64,000 nucleotides of DNA from Flavobacterium ginsengisoli (GTDB lineage Bacteria; Bacteroidota; Bacteroidia; Flavobacteriales; Flavobacteriaceae). Below the pieces are notes generated by a model. That model had not been told where the DNA came from. It did no database searches and was given only the letters and a program-made list of their open reading frames with translations. Where the stretch lies: assembly GCF_029625315.1 (NCBI RefSeq), contig NZ_CP121110.1, positions 3,295,001 to 3,359,000 on the forward strand, written 5' to 3'. Shown here one piece after another: positions 1 through 9,028 of the stretch. The position numbers and the translations under genes were made by a program. Within the stretch, counting starts at the first letter, position 1. Each line of letters opens with the position of its first letter.

Positions 1-810
1 GATCGTTTTATGACTGCTGGTGATGTTACTACAAATGCTGATGATTTTAATCAGACTTCTTTTTCACCAAAATTTGGTTTAGTTTATCAGCCAATTATTG
101 ACAAAGTTTCGATTTTTGCCAACTATATGGATGGTTTTACTAATACAGCTCCAACAACTGATACTGGTTTAAATGGTGCAGTTATTCCAAGAACTTTCAA
201 ACCAGAACATGCTAATCAATTTGAAATCGGAACTAAATTAAATGTTCTTAAAGATAAAGTTTACGCAACATTTAGCTATTATGATATCAAAGTAACAGAT
301 CAGGTTTATACTGTTTATGGTTCTACAGGTGGAGTACCAACTCAAACTTCTTTCCAAGATGGAGAACAAAGAAACAAAGGTTTTGAAGCAGAAATCGTTG
401 CAAATCCAGTTGCTGGTTTAAACATTGTTGCTGGTTACAGTTATGTAGACGCTGTATTAAATGCTGGAGATCCTTCGTTCGTAGGAAACAGACCTGAGAG
501 TTCAGGACCAAGAAACACAGCAAACTTTTGGGCAAGCTACAAATTCCCTCAAGGAGATTTACAAGGATTTGGTTTAGGTTTTGGTGGAAACTATGCTGAC
601 AAAAACCTAATTATGAACAGAAATGTTGTAGGTCAGTTTACAATTCCTTCTTACACTGTTTTAAATTCTTCTATTTTCTACGGAACAGAGAAATTTACAT
701 TGACATTAAAATTAGACAATATTGCTAATGTTGATACTTACGATGGTTGGTCAACAATTCACCCAAAAAACATGAGAAGCGTATCTGCGAACTTCGCGTA
801 CAGATTCTAA
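1..810 (+). CDS. TonB-dependent siderophore receptor, C-terminal part (5' end outside window)
   Basis: The frame is open from base 1, so this is the last 269 residues of a longer protein. It shows the alternating aromatic and glycine-rich strands of an outer-membrane beta-barrel, with typical TonB-receptor landmarks: 'FSPKFGLVYQP', 'FKPEHANQFEIGTK', 'RNKGFEAEIVANP', and a final strand ending in Tyr-Arg-Phe, the usual C-terminal aromatic. The family imports chelated iron using TonB energy; the 'KPEHANQFEIG' and 'NKGFE' blocks are typical of ferri-siderophore receptors. The four genes downstream (two small membrane proteins and two PepSY proteins) are the kind that accompany siderophore receptors and support an iron role. 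The exact ligand cannot be told, and the plug domain and any signal peptide lie outside the window. Confidence 0.88.
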   Translation, partial: DRFMTAGDVTTNADDFNQTSFSPKFGLVYQPIIDKVSIFANYMDGFTNTAPTTDTGLNGAVIPRTFKPEHANQFEIGTKLNVLKDKVYATFSYYDIKVTDQVYTVYGSTGGVPTQTSFQDGEQRNKGFEAEIVANPVAGLNIVAGYSYVDAVLNAGDPSFVGNRPESSGPRNTANFWASYKFPQGDLQGFGLGFGGNYADKNLIMNRNVVGQFTIPSYTVLNSSIFYGTEKFTLTLKLDNIANVDTYDGWSTIHPKNMRSVSANFAYRF

Positions 811-824
811 TAAAAAATAATGAA

Positions 825-860
825 AACACCTTTCTCTTCTTATAGGAAAGGTGTTTTTTT
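825..860 (+). terminator. Rho-independent terminator after the TonB receptor
   Basis: Ten-base arms (aacacctttc and gaaaggtgtt) are separated by an 11-base loop and followed by a run of T. It lies 14 bases after the receptor stop codon and 14 bases before the next start, so the small downstream genes may be expressed at a lower level than the receptor. Confidence 0.8.
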
Positions 861-874
861 AAATTTTAAAGATT

Positions 875-1207
875 ATGATTACAACTGCCAGTCTTATCGT
901 TTTTTTAGCTTTTTACACGTTGTATTACACTTCAAAAAGAGCTGTTTTGTCTTATGATTTAGGTTTTGAAAAATGGATGCAGAAAAATCCGAAGCCAACT
1001 AAAATCATCGGCTTAATGCTTTTGCTTTCTGCGTATGCAATGTGGCTTTTTACGCAATCACTAGGCTGTGGCACTTTGATGTTTTTTATTCAGCTCATGA
1101 CCGTAGGAAGTTTAATCATTATCCTTACACCACTAAAAAAAATAAACAGTAAGTTACTTTTGGCGCTACTGGTTTTTATTGCACTAACAGAATTCTATTA
1201 CCAGTAA
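875..1207 (+). CDS. Small membrane protein, DUF3325-like (iron-uptake associated)
   Basis: This 110-residue protein has hydrophobic segments at about residues 1-18, 44-62, 66-84 and 91-107 and no enzymatic motif, so it should sit in the inner membrane. Length, topology and position resemble the DUF3325 family, which is found beside siderophore receptors and PepSY membrane proteins. The next gene starts 13 bases after its stop, and all four genes from here to 4254 read the same way, so an operon is likely. Its role is unknown; help in ferri-siderophore handling at the inner membrane is inferred only from neighbours. The family assignment is from pattern recognition, not a search. Confidence 0.68.
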   Translation: MITTASLIVFLAFYTLYYTSKRAVLSYDLGFEKWMQKNPKPTKIIGLMLLLSAYAMWLFTQSLGCGTLMFFIQLMTVGSLIIILTPLKKINSKLLLALLVFIALTEFYYQ

Positions 1208-1220
1208 TCATTATCAAATT

Positions 1221-1520
1221 ATGCCAGCAAATTCAAAATATCTAAATCCCTCTTTTTGGCCACGTTTTTCCAAAATTACTGCCGCAATTTTAGGAGGATA
1301 CTTTGTTTCTGTCACTTTTCATTTGGCTCTAGCTTCTTGGTTTAACCGCGCCAATGTTTTAATGACAATGGCTTTTACTGGTTTTATTTTATGGGTTGCC
1401 TTAATGATCATTGCTTTTTTAGCCAAAAGCGGTTGGAAAATATGGGGAATTTACATCTTGCTTTCTTTACTTTTTTGTCTTTTTATTTATTTGGGTCAAA
1501 CCTATAATACGGCACAATAA
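1221..1520 (+). CDS. Small membrane protein, DUF3649-like (iron-uptake associated)
   Basis: This 99-residue protein has three hydrophobic segments, at about residues 16-38, 46-66 and 72-92. The segment 'ITAAILGGYFVSVTFHLAL' with a later Trp-rich stretch resembles DUF3649 proteins, which often lie between a DUF3325 protein and a PepSY protein in iron-uptake operons of other bacteria. Its stop is only five bases before the next start. It has no recognisable catalytic residues; function unknown. Confidence 0.65.
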   Translation: MPANSKYLNPSFWPRFSKITAAILGGYFVSVTFHLALASWFNRANVLMTMAFTGFILWVALMIIAFLAKSGWKIWGIYILLSLLFCLFIYLGQTYNTAQ

Positions 1521-1525
1521 TATAT

Positions 1526-3076
1526 ATGAATAACCGTCATTACAATATCTATTTTCATACACATACTGTCAGCGGAATCGTTATCAGTGTAATTCTTTTT
1601 GTAATTTTCTTCGCTGGATCTTTTTCTTTTTTTAGAGATGAAATCATCAATTGGGAAAGAAGTGAATCTACAGCAATCACAAGAGAAATTCAATTGGATT
1701 ACAATGACGCCCTGCAGCATTTAGATAAAAAATATGTTTTGCACGGAAGAAATATCACTATTTCTAAACCTTCAATAGAAAATCGAGTTGCTGTTTATAT
1801 GGAAGGAACCAAAGACACATTGGCTCCCAAAAAACAACAAGCAGGAGAATTTTTCTATTTAGACAATAAAAATTACAAATCTTATACTTACGAAGAATCT
1901 TATTCTCTTGGTGAACTTTTATACCGTCTGCACTTCTTGGCGCAAATTCCTTATCCTACGGGGTATTATTTAGCCGGATTCACCGCTCTGTTTTTTTTAT
2001 TCGCAATCGTGACAGGAGTTTTATTGCATTGGAATAAAATCGTTTCTAACTTTTATATCTTCCGTCCAAAAGAAAAATTAAAAACACTTTGGACAGATGC
2101 ACACACAGCATTAGGAATGATTGGACTTCCGTTTCAATTTGTATATGCCGTTACAGGTGCTTTTTTCATGATTAAACTTTTAATAGTAGCGCCAGCTGTA
2201 GCCGCTTTATACAATGGTGATCAGGATAAATTATATAAAGAATTAGAATATACAGATGCCGATTATAAATTTGAAAATAAAAAGTTAGCCAATCCATTTA
2301 ATATTGATGAGCTAGTTGCCAAAACCAAAAAGAACTGGAAAGATTTTGAAATTACTCGTGTTTTTATCCAGAATTATGGAGATGCCAACATGCACGTTTT
2401 GGTCGAAGGAGAACTTTTAAGCAATAAGAAATTTACGGGAATTGGGAAAGTAGTTTATAGAATTGCCGATGGAAAAGAAATTGCTAAAAAAGATCCAATT
2501 GCCCAAACTAATTACCTAGATGTTGTAAAAAATGTTTTGTACCGAATTCATTTTGGCGATTATGGCGGATATGCTTTAAAAATCGTAAGTTTCCTTTTAG
2601 GAATTATAACCTGTTTTGTTATTATTTCTGGAGTAATGATTTGGCTTGTTGCGCGACAAAAAAACAATATGCCGGAAAAGAAAAGACGTTTTAACAATGC
2701 GGTTGTTCGTATCTATCTGGCAATCTGCTTAAGCATGTATCCAATTACGGCATTAGCTTTTATTGGAAGTAAGATTTTCTATCCTTTAAGCCAATCTAAT
2801 TTGTATGCTCTTTATTTTGGAGGTTGGCTATTGCTTGCCATTTTCTTTATCATCAAAAAGAATGATGCTTTTACGAATAAATTCTGTTTGGTTTCAGGAA
2901 GTATTTTAGGATTCTTAATTCCAATTACAAACGGAATTGTTTCTGGAAATTGGTTTTGGACTTCATTTATAGAAAACAAATTTCAGATTTTCTTTATCGA
3001 CGTTTTTTGGATTTTCTTAGTCGCAATTACATTATATACAGCTTATCATTTAAAACCCAAAAAAGCAGTTTCTTAA
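1526..3076 (+). CDS. PepSY-associated membrane protein, probable ferri-siderophore reductase
   Basis: A 516-residue inner-membrane protein of the PepSY_TM family. The N-terminal helix begins right after 'YFHTHTVSGIV', and further helices are seen at about 147-168, 195-225, 345-375 and four near the C-terminus (about 395-515). Histidines at helix edges ('FHTHT', 'LHFLAQ', 'DAHTALG', 'YRIHFGDYGG') fit heme binding, as proposed for family members such as FoxB and PiuB that pass electrons through the inner membrane to reduce ferric siderophores. It begins five bases after the upstream gene and comes before a second, shorter PepSY protein. The family call is strong; the reductase role is inferred from family and context. 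Confidence 0.82.
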   Translation: MNNRHYNIYFHTHTVSGIVISVILFVIFFAGSFSFFRDEIINWERSESTAITREIQLDYNDALQHLDKKYVLHGRNITISKPSIENRVAVYMEGTKDTLAPKKQQAGEFFYLDNKNYKSYTYEESYSLGELLYRLHFLAQIPYPTGYYLAGFTALFFLFAIVTGVLLHWNKIVSNFYIFRPKEKLKTLWTDAHTALGMIGLPFQFVYAVTGAFFMIKLLIVAPAVAALYNGDQDKLYKELEYTDADYKFENKKLANPFNIDELVAKTKKNWKDFEITRVFIQNYGDANMHVLVEGELLSNKKFTGIGKVVYRIADGKEIAKKDPIAQTNYLDVVKNVLYRIHFGDYGGYALKIVSFLLGIITCFVIISGVMIWLVARQKNNMPEKKRRFNNAVVRIYLAICLSMYPITALAFIGSKIFYPLSQSNLYALYFGGWLLLAIFFIIKKNDAFTNKFCLVSGSILGFLIPITNGIVSGNWFWTSFIENKFQIFFIDVFWIFLVAITLYTAYHLKPKKAVS

Positions 3077-3140
3077 AAATTAGCTCAATTTATTTGTCCT
3101 CTATTGATTTTGCGTATAATTTTACGTTTTTAATCAAAAT

Positions 3141-4254
3141 ATGGGATTCAAAACCAAAATACGTTTTATACACAAATGGCTCGGATTAATTTCTGGGCTT
3201 ATTGTTTTTGTAGTTTGTATAACGGGCTGTATTTTTTGTTTTCATGATGAAATAAAAGACATTACAAGAAAAGATTGGCGTTTGGTAGAACCTCAAAACA
3301 AACCTTTTCTATTACCATCTGAATTGCGAGCAAAAAGCAAAAGAAATTGCTCCTGCGAATAAAGCCAGTATGGTTGCTTATTACGGAAAAAACAGATCGG
3401 CAATTGTTTATACCTATTCAGATACAGAAAATTTATATCTCTATTTCAATCCCTACACAGGTAAATATTTAAAAACAGAAAATCCAAAAACCGATTTCTT
3501 TATTATAGTAGAGTACATTCATTTGTATCTGCTCCTGCCCGATTATATCGGAAAACATATTATTGGTGTTTCAACCATCATTTTTATTTTATTGCTTATT
3601 TCAGGAATTATACAATGGTGGCCAAAACGAAGAAGCGACATCAAAAGAAGTTTTACTGTAAAATGGTCCGCAAAATGGCGTCGCGTAAATTATGACTGGC
3701 ACAATACTTCTGGTTTTTACATTTCGTTAATTGCTTTAATTCTAGCCATAACTGGACTTACTTTTACATACGAATGGGTTGGCGACGGAATTTATAAATC
3801 TTTCAATTTCGGTGGAGACAAAGCAGCCGAGACAAAAACGCCTACAATTGATACAACCACTTTCAAATCAAATTCGGCCACAGCAATTGACAAAGCTTTT
3901 ATTCAAACCTTAAAATTACAGCCAAAAGCAGAAATGTTCTTTGTAATGATTCCGCAACAAAAAGGTGACATTGTGAGTACAGGCGCATATCCGCACACAT
4001 TGCGTTACGACCAGCAGAGCAATTATTATTTTCATCCGTCAAGCGGAAAACTTATTCAAAGTCAGACATTCGATAAAAAGAGTTTAGGATTGCAAGTTGT
4101 CGAAATGAATTACGGAATACATACAGGACAAGTTTTAAATCTTCCAGGAAAAATTATCGCTTTTATAGTAAGTCTAATTGCCGCAGCGCTTCCCGTCAGC
4201 GGATTTGTAATTTGGTTTGGAAGAAAAAAGAAATCTAAAAAAGTAAAGCCATAA
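3141..4254 (+). CDS. Second PepSY membrane protein (frame broken by +1 insertion)
   Basis: Once one extra base is removed at 3326-3331 (GCGAGC, expected GCAGC) this reads as a 370-residue PepSY_TM protein. It has an N-terminal helix with 'RFIHKWLGLISGLIVFV', a periplasmic PepSY stretch around 'YLYFNPYTGKYLKT', a helix preceded by 'EYIHLYLLLPDYIGKHI', 'DWHNTSGFYISLI', and a last helix after 'NYGIHTGQVLNLPGK'. The repeated His in these motifs suits heme ligation. As written, translation would stop at 3362. The repaired junction reads Ser-Glu-Leu-Gln-Gln-Lys-Ala-Lys, which is natural, so an error is much more likely than a real break. It probably works with the preceding gene in siderophore reduction. 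Confidence 0.8.
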
Positions 4255-4258
4255 AAAA

Positions 4259-4281
4259 ACCGCTTATTTAAAGCGGTCTTT
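4259..4281. terminator. Terminator between convergent PepSY and MORN genes
   Basis: The seven-base arms accgctt and aagcggt lie just after the PepSY stop and are followed by a short pyrimidine-rich tract. It may serve both convergent genes. Confidence 0.6.
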
Positions 4282-4307
4282 CTATAATTGGTACTGAAAT
4301 TATATGA

Positions 4308-4655
4308 TTAATTTCTGTTTGCTAAAGCATTTTTCTGTAAATTTTTAACCGAACTTACTTTGTTGTCAACATAAGCAACTTCTTTCAAGCTGTCTTCATT
4401 AAAGTAAATCCATTTTCCAGTTTTAACTCCGTCTGCGTATTCTCCAACGGTTTTTTTGTTTCCATTTTCGTCATAAGATACCCAAACACCGTCTAATTTA
4501 CCATCTTTAAAAAAGCCTTCTTGTCGCACTTTACCATTTTCATAGTAATAGGTTGCTTTTACCTTGTTCCCAGCAGCTTCTAATTCAGGCTTTCCTTCTT
4601 GTGCAACTACAATTCCAGAGAACAATATTGCGACTAAAATTACACTCTTTTTCAT
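4308..4655 (-). CDS. Secreted MORN-repeat (YwqK-like) protein
   Basis: A 115-residue protein with a signal peptide ('MKKSVILVAILFSGIVVAQ') followed by repeats of the Tyr-x-Asn-Gly-Lys type: 'YYYENGKVRQEGFFKDGKLD', 'YDENGNKKTVGEYADGVKTG' and 'YFNEDSLKEV'. These are MORN-like repeats of the kind found in proteins automatically named 'toxin-antitoxin YwqK family antitoxin' in Bacteroidota; there is no evidence of a toxin here. It is single-gene length, on the opposite strand to its left neighbour, and probably transcribed alone. It is likely periplasmic or outer-membrane associated, with unknown function. Confidence 0.75.
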   Translation of the reverse strand: MKKSVILVAILFSGIVVAQEGKPELEAAGNKVKATYYYENGKVRQEGFFKDGKLDGVWVSYDENGNKKTVGEYADGVKTGKWIYFNEDSLKEVAYVDNKVSSVKNLQKNALANRN

Positions 4656-4783
4656 ATCTTTAGGTCTTTAATGTTAAGAAATCTTTATCAAATATAGTTA
4701 ATTGTTTACATTAAAAAAACTTTTGCTTAACAATTTGGTAACATTGATTAAAAACTTAACATTGGAAAAATTTATAAAATAAA

Positions 4784-4810
4784 AAAACCAGCGCTCAAGC
4801 ACTGGTTTTA
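4784..4810 (-). terminator. Terminator downstream of the thioredoxin-like gene
   Basis: Arms aaaaccag and ctggtttt flank a ten-base loop, with A/T runs on both sides. Read on the minus strand it lies about 57 bases after the stop of the thioredoxin-like gene. Confidence 0.6.
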
Positions 4811-4866
4811 CTGGTATTTTAGAACTATTTAAATTTTACGATAACGTTGTAAATTTCGTAAATAAA

Positions 4867-5859
4867 TTAGTTCAATAATGCTGTAAGCTGTTTATCTAGT
4901 TCTGGATCTGAAGGTCTTTCTGCATCATATTTTAGAATATTACCACTTGGATCTACCAGAATAAATCTTGGAACTCCAGTTATATTATAATTAACAATAA
5001 ACTCAGATTCCCAATCCTTATCTGCTAAAAGCTGTGTACCGCCAAGACTTTTATCAGCAATAAATTTTCTCCATTTGTCACTGTCTTTCAGTTTATCAAT
5101 AGAAATACTTACAAATTCAATATTTTTTCCATGATACTTTTCTTCAAGTTTTTTTAAATAGGGAATCTCAGCTCTGCAAGGCGCGCACCAAACTGCCCAA
5201 ACGTCTATAAAAACGTATTTTCCTTTAAAATCAGAAAGCTTGGTTTTCCCTCCTTTATAATTTTCATAATCAAACCCTGGAGAAACTTTCCCCGTAAATT
5301 TGTTTGCTTTTGAAACTCTTTCATACTGTCGAGCGACTAATTCATGGTAACTTTCAAAACTGCGTTTTAAAGTTGTTTTAAAATCTGCCGAAAAATCACT
5401 CTTCTCTATTTTTTCTGTATCCGATTTCAATTTGTCATCAAGCAAAGCAGTAAACTCGTTCGGTTCTTTTGTAAAAGCATCTTTTGTAAAGTTTTCGTTT
5501 CTTATAGCTTGCTGTGCTAAAAAGTTGCTTTCTTCTACTCCTTTACCTTTATATACAATCGTTTTATAAAATTCCTGAGCATTCAGCGTTAAATTGATCT
5601 CAGAATTTGGTTTCAAATATAGATTAGAAGATTCCTTGCCATCATAAAACACATAAAATCCTTGAGGAGCATCAAAAGAAGAAACAAAAACTCCTTTTTT
5701 ATCAATCGGAATTACTTTCTCAAAATCTCTTCCTTTAATTACTAAAGTGTCGCTATTTCTATTATCTATTTTAGCTGTGAACTTAATAGAATTTCCACTT
5801 TGAGCGGCAATATTCAAAGCATTAAAAATTACTAAACCTGCAACAAAAAGTTTTTTCAT
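4867..5859 (-). CDS. TlpA-like thioredoxin-fold protein with DUF4369-like N-domain
   Basis: The start at 5859 is preferred over an upstream in-frame ATG at 5928 because it begins directly with a signal peptide ('MKKLFVAGLVIFNALNIAAQ'). The 330-residue product then has an N-terminal beta-rich domain (about 22-115) resembling DUF4369, a charged helical linker, and a thioredoxin/AhpC-TSA domain from about residue 190 with the active site 'VWCAPCRAEIPYL'. A cis-Pro follows in 'ITGVPRFILVDPSG'. Such proteins are periplasmic thiol-disulfide oxidoreductases in Bacteroidota. The substrate is unknown. It appears monocistronic and diverges from aspS. Confidence 0.85.
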   Translation of the reverse strand: MKKLFVAGLVIFNALNIAAQSGNSIKFTAKIDNRNSDTLVIKGRDFEKVIPIDKKGVFVSSFDAPQGFYVFYDGKESSNLYLKPNSEINLTLNAQEFYKTIVYKGKGVEESNFLAQQAIRNENFTKDAFTKEPNEFTALLDDKLKSDTEKIEKSDFSADFKTTLKRSFESYHELVARQYERVSKANKFTGKVSPGFDYENYKGGKTKLSDFKGKYVFIDVWAVWCAPCRAEIPYLKKLEEKYHGKNIEFVSISIDKLKDSDKWRKFIADKSLGGTQLLADKDWESEFIVNYNITGVPRFILVDPSGNILKYDAERPSDPELDKQLTALLN

Positions 5860-6015
5860 AGGTATTTCAATTAGTTTTAGATACTCAAAACTAAATAAAT
5901 TAAACCTTTCCAATTTGAGAATTAACAAAATATTTAAAATTATTCTGCATCAACTTTCCACTTTACTATATTATCTTGAATTTTGTATTTACTTTTGCAG
6001 TCTAAAATTTTGATT

Positions 6016-7767
6016 ATGTATAGAAGTCATAATTGTGGCGAATTAAACGCTTCAAATATTAATACCGTAGTTACACTTGCGGGCTGGGTTCAAAAATCAC
6101 GTGATAAAGGATTTATGAATTGGGTCGATTTACGCGACCGTTACGGAATTACGCAACTTATTTTCGACGAAAGTCGTACTGATAAAACCGTTTTTGAATT
6201 GGCTAAAACTCTAGGAAGAGAATTTGTAATTCAAGTAAAAGGAACTGTAATTGAGCGTGAAGCTAAAAACAAAAACATTCCAACGGGTGAAATCGAAATT
6301 TTAGTTTCAGAATTAACGATTTTAAATACTGCACTTACTCCTCCTTTCACAATCGAAGATGAAACAGATGGTGGAGAAGATATCAGAATGAAGTACCGTT
6401 ACTTGGATATTAGAAGAAATCCAGTAAAAAACAGTTTATTATTCCGTCACAAAGTGGCAATGGAAGTTCGTAAATATTTATCTGATTTAGATTTCTGCGA
6501 AGTTGAAACTCCTTATTTAATTAAATCGACTCCTGAAGGAGCAAGAGATTTCGTTGTACCAAGCCGTATGAACGAAGGTCAGTTTTATGCATTACCGCAA
6601 TCTCCTCAAACTTTTAAACAGCTTTTGATGGTTGGAGGTATGGATAAATATTTCCAAATCGTGAAATGTTTCCGTGATGAAGATTTACGCGCCGACCGTC
6701 AGCCTGAGTTTACTCAAATTGACTGCGAAATGGCATTTGTAGAGCAAGAAGACATTTTGAATATTTTCGAAGGATTGACAAGACACTTGCTTAAAGAAAT
6801 TAAAGGTATTGAAGTAGACAAATTCCCAAGAATTACTTACGACTACGCCATGAAAACATACGGAAACGACAAACCGGACATTCGTTTCGGAATGAAGTTT
6901 GGAGAACTAAACGAATTTGCACAACATAAAGAATTCCCTGTATTCAATGCAGCAGAATTAGTTGTCGGAATCGCTGTTCCTGGTGCTGGAAATTATACTC
7001 GTAAAGAAATCGACGGATTAATTGACTGGGTTAAACGTCCACAAGTTGGTGCATCTGGAATGGTTTATGTAAAATGTAATGAAGATGGAACATACAAATC
7101 ATCTGTAGATAAATTCTACGATCAAGACGATTTAGCAAACTGGGCAAAAGCTACAGAAGCAAATCCTGGCGATATGATTTTTGTTCTTTCTGGACCTGCA
7201 AACAAAACACGTGCTCAACTTTCTGCATTGCGTATGGAATTAGCAACTCGTTTAGGATTACGTAATCCTGAAGAATTTGCTCCATTATGGGTTGTAGATT
7301 TCCCATTATTAGAACTAGACGAAGAAAGCGGTCGTTACCATGCAATGCACCATCCATTTACTTCTCCGAAACCAGAAGACATGGCTTTACTGGAAACAGA
7401 ACCAGGAAAAGTTCGCGCAAATGCATACGATATGGTTTTAAACGGAAACGAAATTGGAGGTGGATCTATTCGTATTCACGATAAAGCGACACAACAATTA
7501 ATGTTTAAATATTTAGGATTTACCGAAGAAGAAGCAAAAGCGCAATTCGGATTCTTAATGGACGCTTTCCAATTTGGAGCACCACCTCACGGAGGACTTG
7601 CTTTTGGTCTTGATAGACTTGTAGCAATTCTTGGAGGTCAGGAAACAATTAGAGATTTCATCGCTTTCCCTAAGAACAATTCAGGACGCGATGTTATGAT
7701 CGATGCACCTGCTGCAATTGATGATGCACAATTGAAAGAACTTCGTATTAAAGTAGATATAGCTTAA
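6016..7767 (+). CDS. aspS: Aspartate--tRNA ligase
   Basis: The product is a 583-residue class II aminoacyl-tRNA synthetase that charges tRNA-Asp. It has the anticodon-binding OB fold at about 1-110 ('[20 protein letters not shown]'), motif 2 '[18 protein letters not shown]' at about 218-235, the bacterial GAD insertion domain around 290-420, and motif 3 '[13 protein letters not shown]' near the end. The length is typical for bacterial AspRS. The start at 6016 is chosen because the family begins '[11 protein letters not shown]'; an upstream in-frame ATG at 5983 adds an unlikely 11-residue extension. A TACTTTTG box (5990-5997) lies 18 bases before this start and may be the -7 promoter element. 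Confidence 0.97.
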   Translation: MYRSHNCGELNASNINTVVTLAGWVQKSRDKGFMNWVDLRDRYGITQLIFDESRTDKTVFELAKTLGREFVIQVKGTVIEREAKNKNIPTGEIEILVSELTILNTALTPPFTIEDETDGGEDIRMKYRYLDIRRNPVKNSLLFRHKVAMEVRKYLSDLDFCEVETPYLIKSTPEGARDFVVPSRMNEGQFYALPQSPQTFKQLLMVGGMDKYFQIVKCFRDEDLRADRQPEFTQIDCEMAFVEQEDILNIFEGLTRHLLKEIKGIEVDKFPRITYDYAMKTYGNDKPDIRFGMKFGELNEFAQHKEFPVFNAAELVVGIAVPGAGNYTRKEIDGLIDWVKRPQVGASGMVYVKCNEDGTYKSSVDKFYDQDDLANWAKATEANPGDMIFVLSGPANKTRAQLSALRMELATRLGLRNPEEFAPLWVVDFPLLELDEESGRYHAMHHPFTSPKPEDMALLETEPGKVRANAYDMVLNGNEIGGGSIRIHDKATQQLMFKYLGFTEEEAKAQFGFLMDAFQFGAPPHGGLAFGLDRLVAILGGQETIRDFIAFPKNNSGRDVMIDAPAAIDDAQLKELRIKVDIA

Positions 7768-7795
7768 TTTGAAGTAATTTATTCATAAAAAAACA

Positions 7796-7826
7796 AAAAG
7801 CCGCTGAAATTTCAGTGGCTTTTTTA
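7796..7826 (+). terminator. Rho-independent terminator after aspS
   Basis: The arms aaaaagcc-ctgaaa and tttcag-ggcttttt pair almost perfectly around a tiny loop and are followed by T-rich sequence, about 30 bases after the aspS stop. Confidence 0.85.
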
Positions 7827-8075
7827 ATTTAATCAAATATTAAGAAAAATCTTAAATCATTATTTTTTCGAATTATCATATTCTTACAAACGTAATGTTT
7901 TCTTATTCTTACAATTAATGATTCGCAAATTATGGTATTTTATAAACAAATTGACGCAATAAACCACGTAAAAACACTGTAAATCAATAATTTTTACAAA
8001 AAATTAACACGTAGATGTCTTTTGTATGATATTATATACTACATTTGTTTATTATAAATTATTATTACATTACAA
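7827..8075 (+). other. Intergenic region upstream of the cold-shock gene
   Basis: About 250 bases with no credible coding frame, very AT-rich. The last 60 bases carry the cold-shock gene promoter candidate. The rest shows no structure that I can support. Some cold-shock genes have long regulatory leaders, but if the promoter call is right the leader here is only about 20 bases. Confidence 0.45.
8022..8047 (+). promoter_or_regulatory. Candidate promoter of the cold-shock gene (TTG / TACATTTG)
   Basis: TACATTTG at 8040-8047 matches the Bacteroidota -7 element TAnnTTTG. TTG at 8022-8024 could be the -33 element, but the 15-base spacing is slightly short. The start codon is 28 bases downstream. 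Confidence 0.5.
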
Positions 8076-8270
8076 ATGCGTACAGGTACAGTAAAATTTT
8101 TCAATGAATCTAAAGGTTATGGATTCATTACAGACGAAGAAACAGGAAAAGACATCTTCGTTCACGCTTCAGGAATTAACGCGGAAGAATTACGCGAAGG
8201 TGACCGTGTAAGCTATGAAGAAGAAGAAGGAAGAAAAGGGAAAGTTGTCGCTAAAGTAGCAGTAATCTAA
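8076..8270 (+). CDS. Cold-shock domain protein (CspA family)
   Basis: A 64-residue single OB-fold protein carrying both RNA-binding motifs of the family: RNP1-like 'KGYGFIT' at about 14-20 and RNP2-like 'DIFVHAS' at about 26-32. The start 'MRTGTVKFFNESKGYGFI' is canonical. These proteins bind single-stranded RNA or DNA and act as RNA chaperones. The C-terminal half is unusually acidic then basic ('YEEEEGRKGKVVAKV'), as in other Flavobacterium homologues. It stands alone between two terminators. Confidence 0.95.
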   Translation: MRTGTVKFFNESKGYGFITDEETGKDIFVHASGINAEELREGDRVSYEEEEGRKGKVVAKVAVI

Positions 8271-8316
8271 GAAAAATATAGCAATTTATTTTTTTTGCCT
8301 CTGAATGGTCTCAGAA

Positions 8317-8347
8317 GACGTCCCGAAGTATCGGGACGTTTTTTTTA
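8317..8347 (+). terminator. Rho-independent terminator after the cold-shock gene
   Basis: Nine-base arms acgtcccga and tcgggacgt (8318-8326, 8331-8339) with a four-base loop, followed by at least seven T. A strong intrinsic terminator. Confidence 0.9.
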
Positions 8348-8448
8348 CCCATTTCTTAAAAAAATATTAAAATAACGCAATGTTATTTATAATGAATAAA
8401 AATTAGACGTAAACGCGGTTTACTACCCTACTTAAATCCTTTTTTAGC

Positions 8449-8479
8449 TTGTGTTTTACAGAGTTCCAAGTTATCTTTG
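8449..8479 (+). promoter_or_regulatory. Promoter of the nuoA-N operon
   Basis: TTG at 8449-8451 and TATCTTTG at 8472-8479 are 20 bases apart, an excellent match to the Bacteroidota consensus TTG-N17-23-TAnnTTTG. nuoA starts 34 bases downstream and no other promoter candidate of this quality was seen inside the operon. Confidence 0.75.
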
Positions 8480-8512
8480 TGGCTCATTTTTTAAGTATAA
8501 AACACGAAGTTT

Positions 8513-8878
8513 ATGCAATCTGATCAATACAGTTACATTCCTATTTTAATGCAGTTTATTCTAGCTGTTGGTTTTGTGGTAGGAACAATCATTATTTCTG
8601 GAAAATTAGGACCAAGAAGAACCTCTGAAGTTAAAGATAAAAACTTCGAATGCGGTATCGAATCTGTTGGTAACGCCCGTATTCCATTCTCTGTAAAATA
8701 CTTCTTAGTTGCCATTTTGTTCGTATTATTCGACGTAGAGGTTATTTTCCTATATCCTTGGGCGGTAAACTTCAAAGACTTAGGAATTGAAGGAATGTTA
8801 AAAATGTTAGTTTTCATGTCTTTGCTTTTAGTTGGTTTCTTCTATATCATCAAAAAGAAAGCATTAGAGTGGGAATAA
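8513..8878 (+). CDS. nuoA: NADH-quinone oxidoreductase subunit A
   Basis: A 121-residue membrane subunit of complex I. There are three hydrophobic helices, at about 8-30, 62-82 and 92-112. The conserved loop 'KDKNFECGIESVGNARIPFSVKYF' (in part, 'YECGxxxxGxARxPFxxxY') lies between helices 1 and 2, followed by the acidic 'FDVEVIFLYPWA'. The loop sits near the quinone-binding site at the junction with the peripheral arm. It is the first gene of a full nuoA-N operon. Confidence 0.96.
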   Translation: MQSDQYSYIPILMQFILAVGFVVGTIIISGKLGPRRTSEVKDKNFECGIESVGNARIPFSVKYFLVAILFVLFDVEVIFLYPWAVNFKDLGIEGMLKMLVFMSLLLVGFFYIIKKKALEWE

Positions 8879-8879
8879 T

Positions 8880-9025
8880 GATTTTAGATTTTAGATCTGA
8901 AATTTTAGATTTATCTACTATTGAGATTTAAAATTTGAATTCGAATTTAAAGTACTGATTTAAAAAATTGATTTTACCTTTTACGATTTCAAAAAATCTA
9001 AAATCTAAAATCAGAAATCTAAAAT
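8880..9025. repeat. Imperfect inverted repeat in the nuoA-nuoB spacer
   Basis: The 150-base spacer begins with repeated 'attttagattttagat' units (8880-8912) and ends with their reverse complement 'atctaaaatctaaaat' (8992-9025), so the nuoB leader could fold into a long AU-rich hairpin. The right arm reaches to a few bases before the nuoB start codon. No coding potential. Confidence 0.6.
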
Positions 9026-9028
9026 AAA

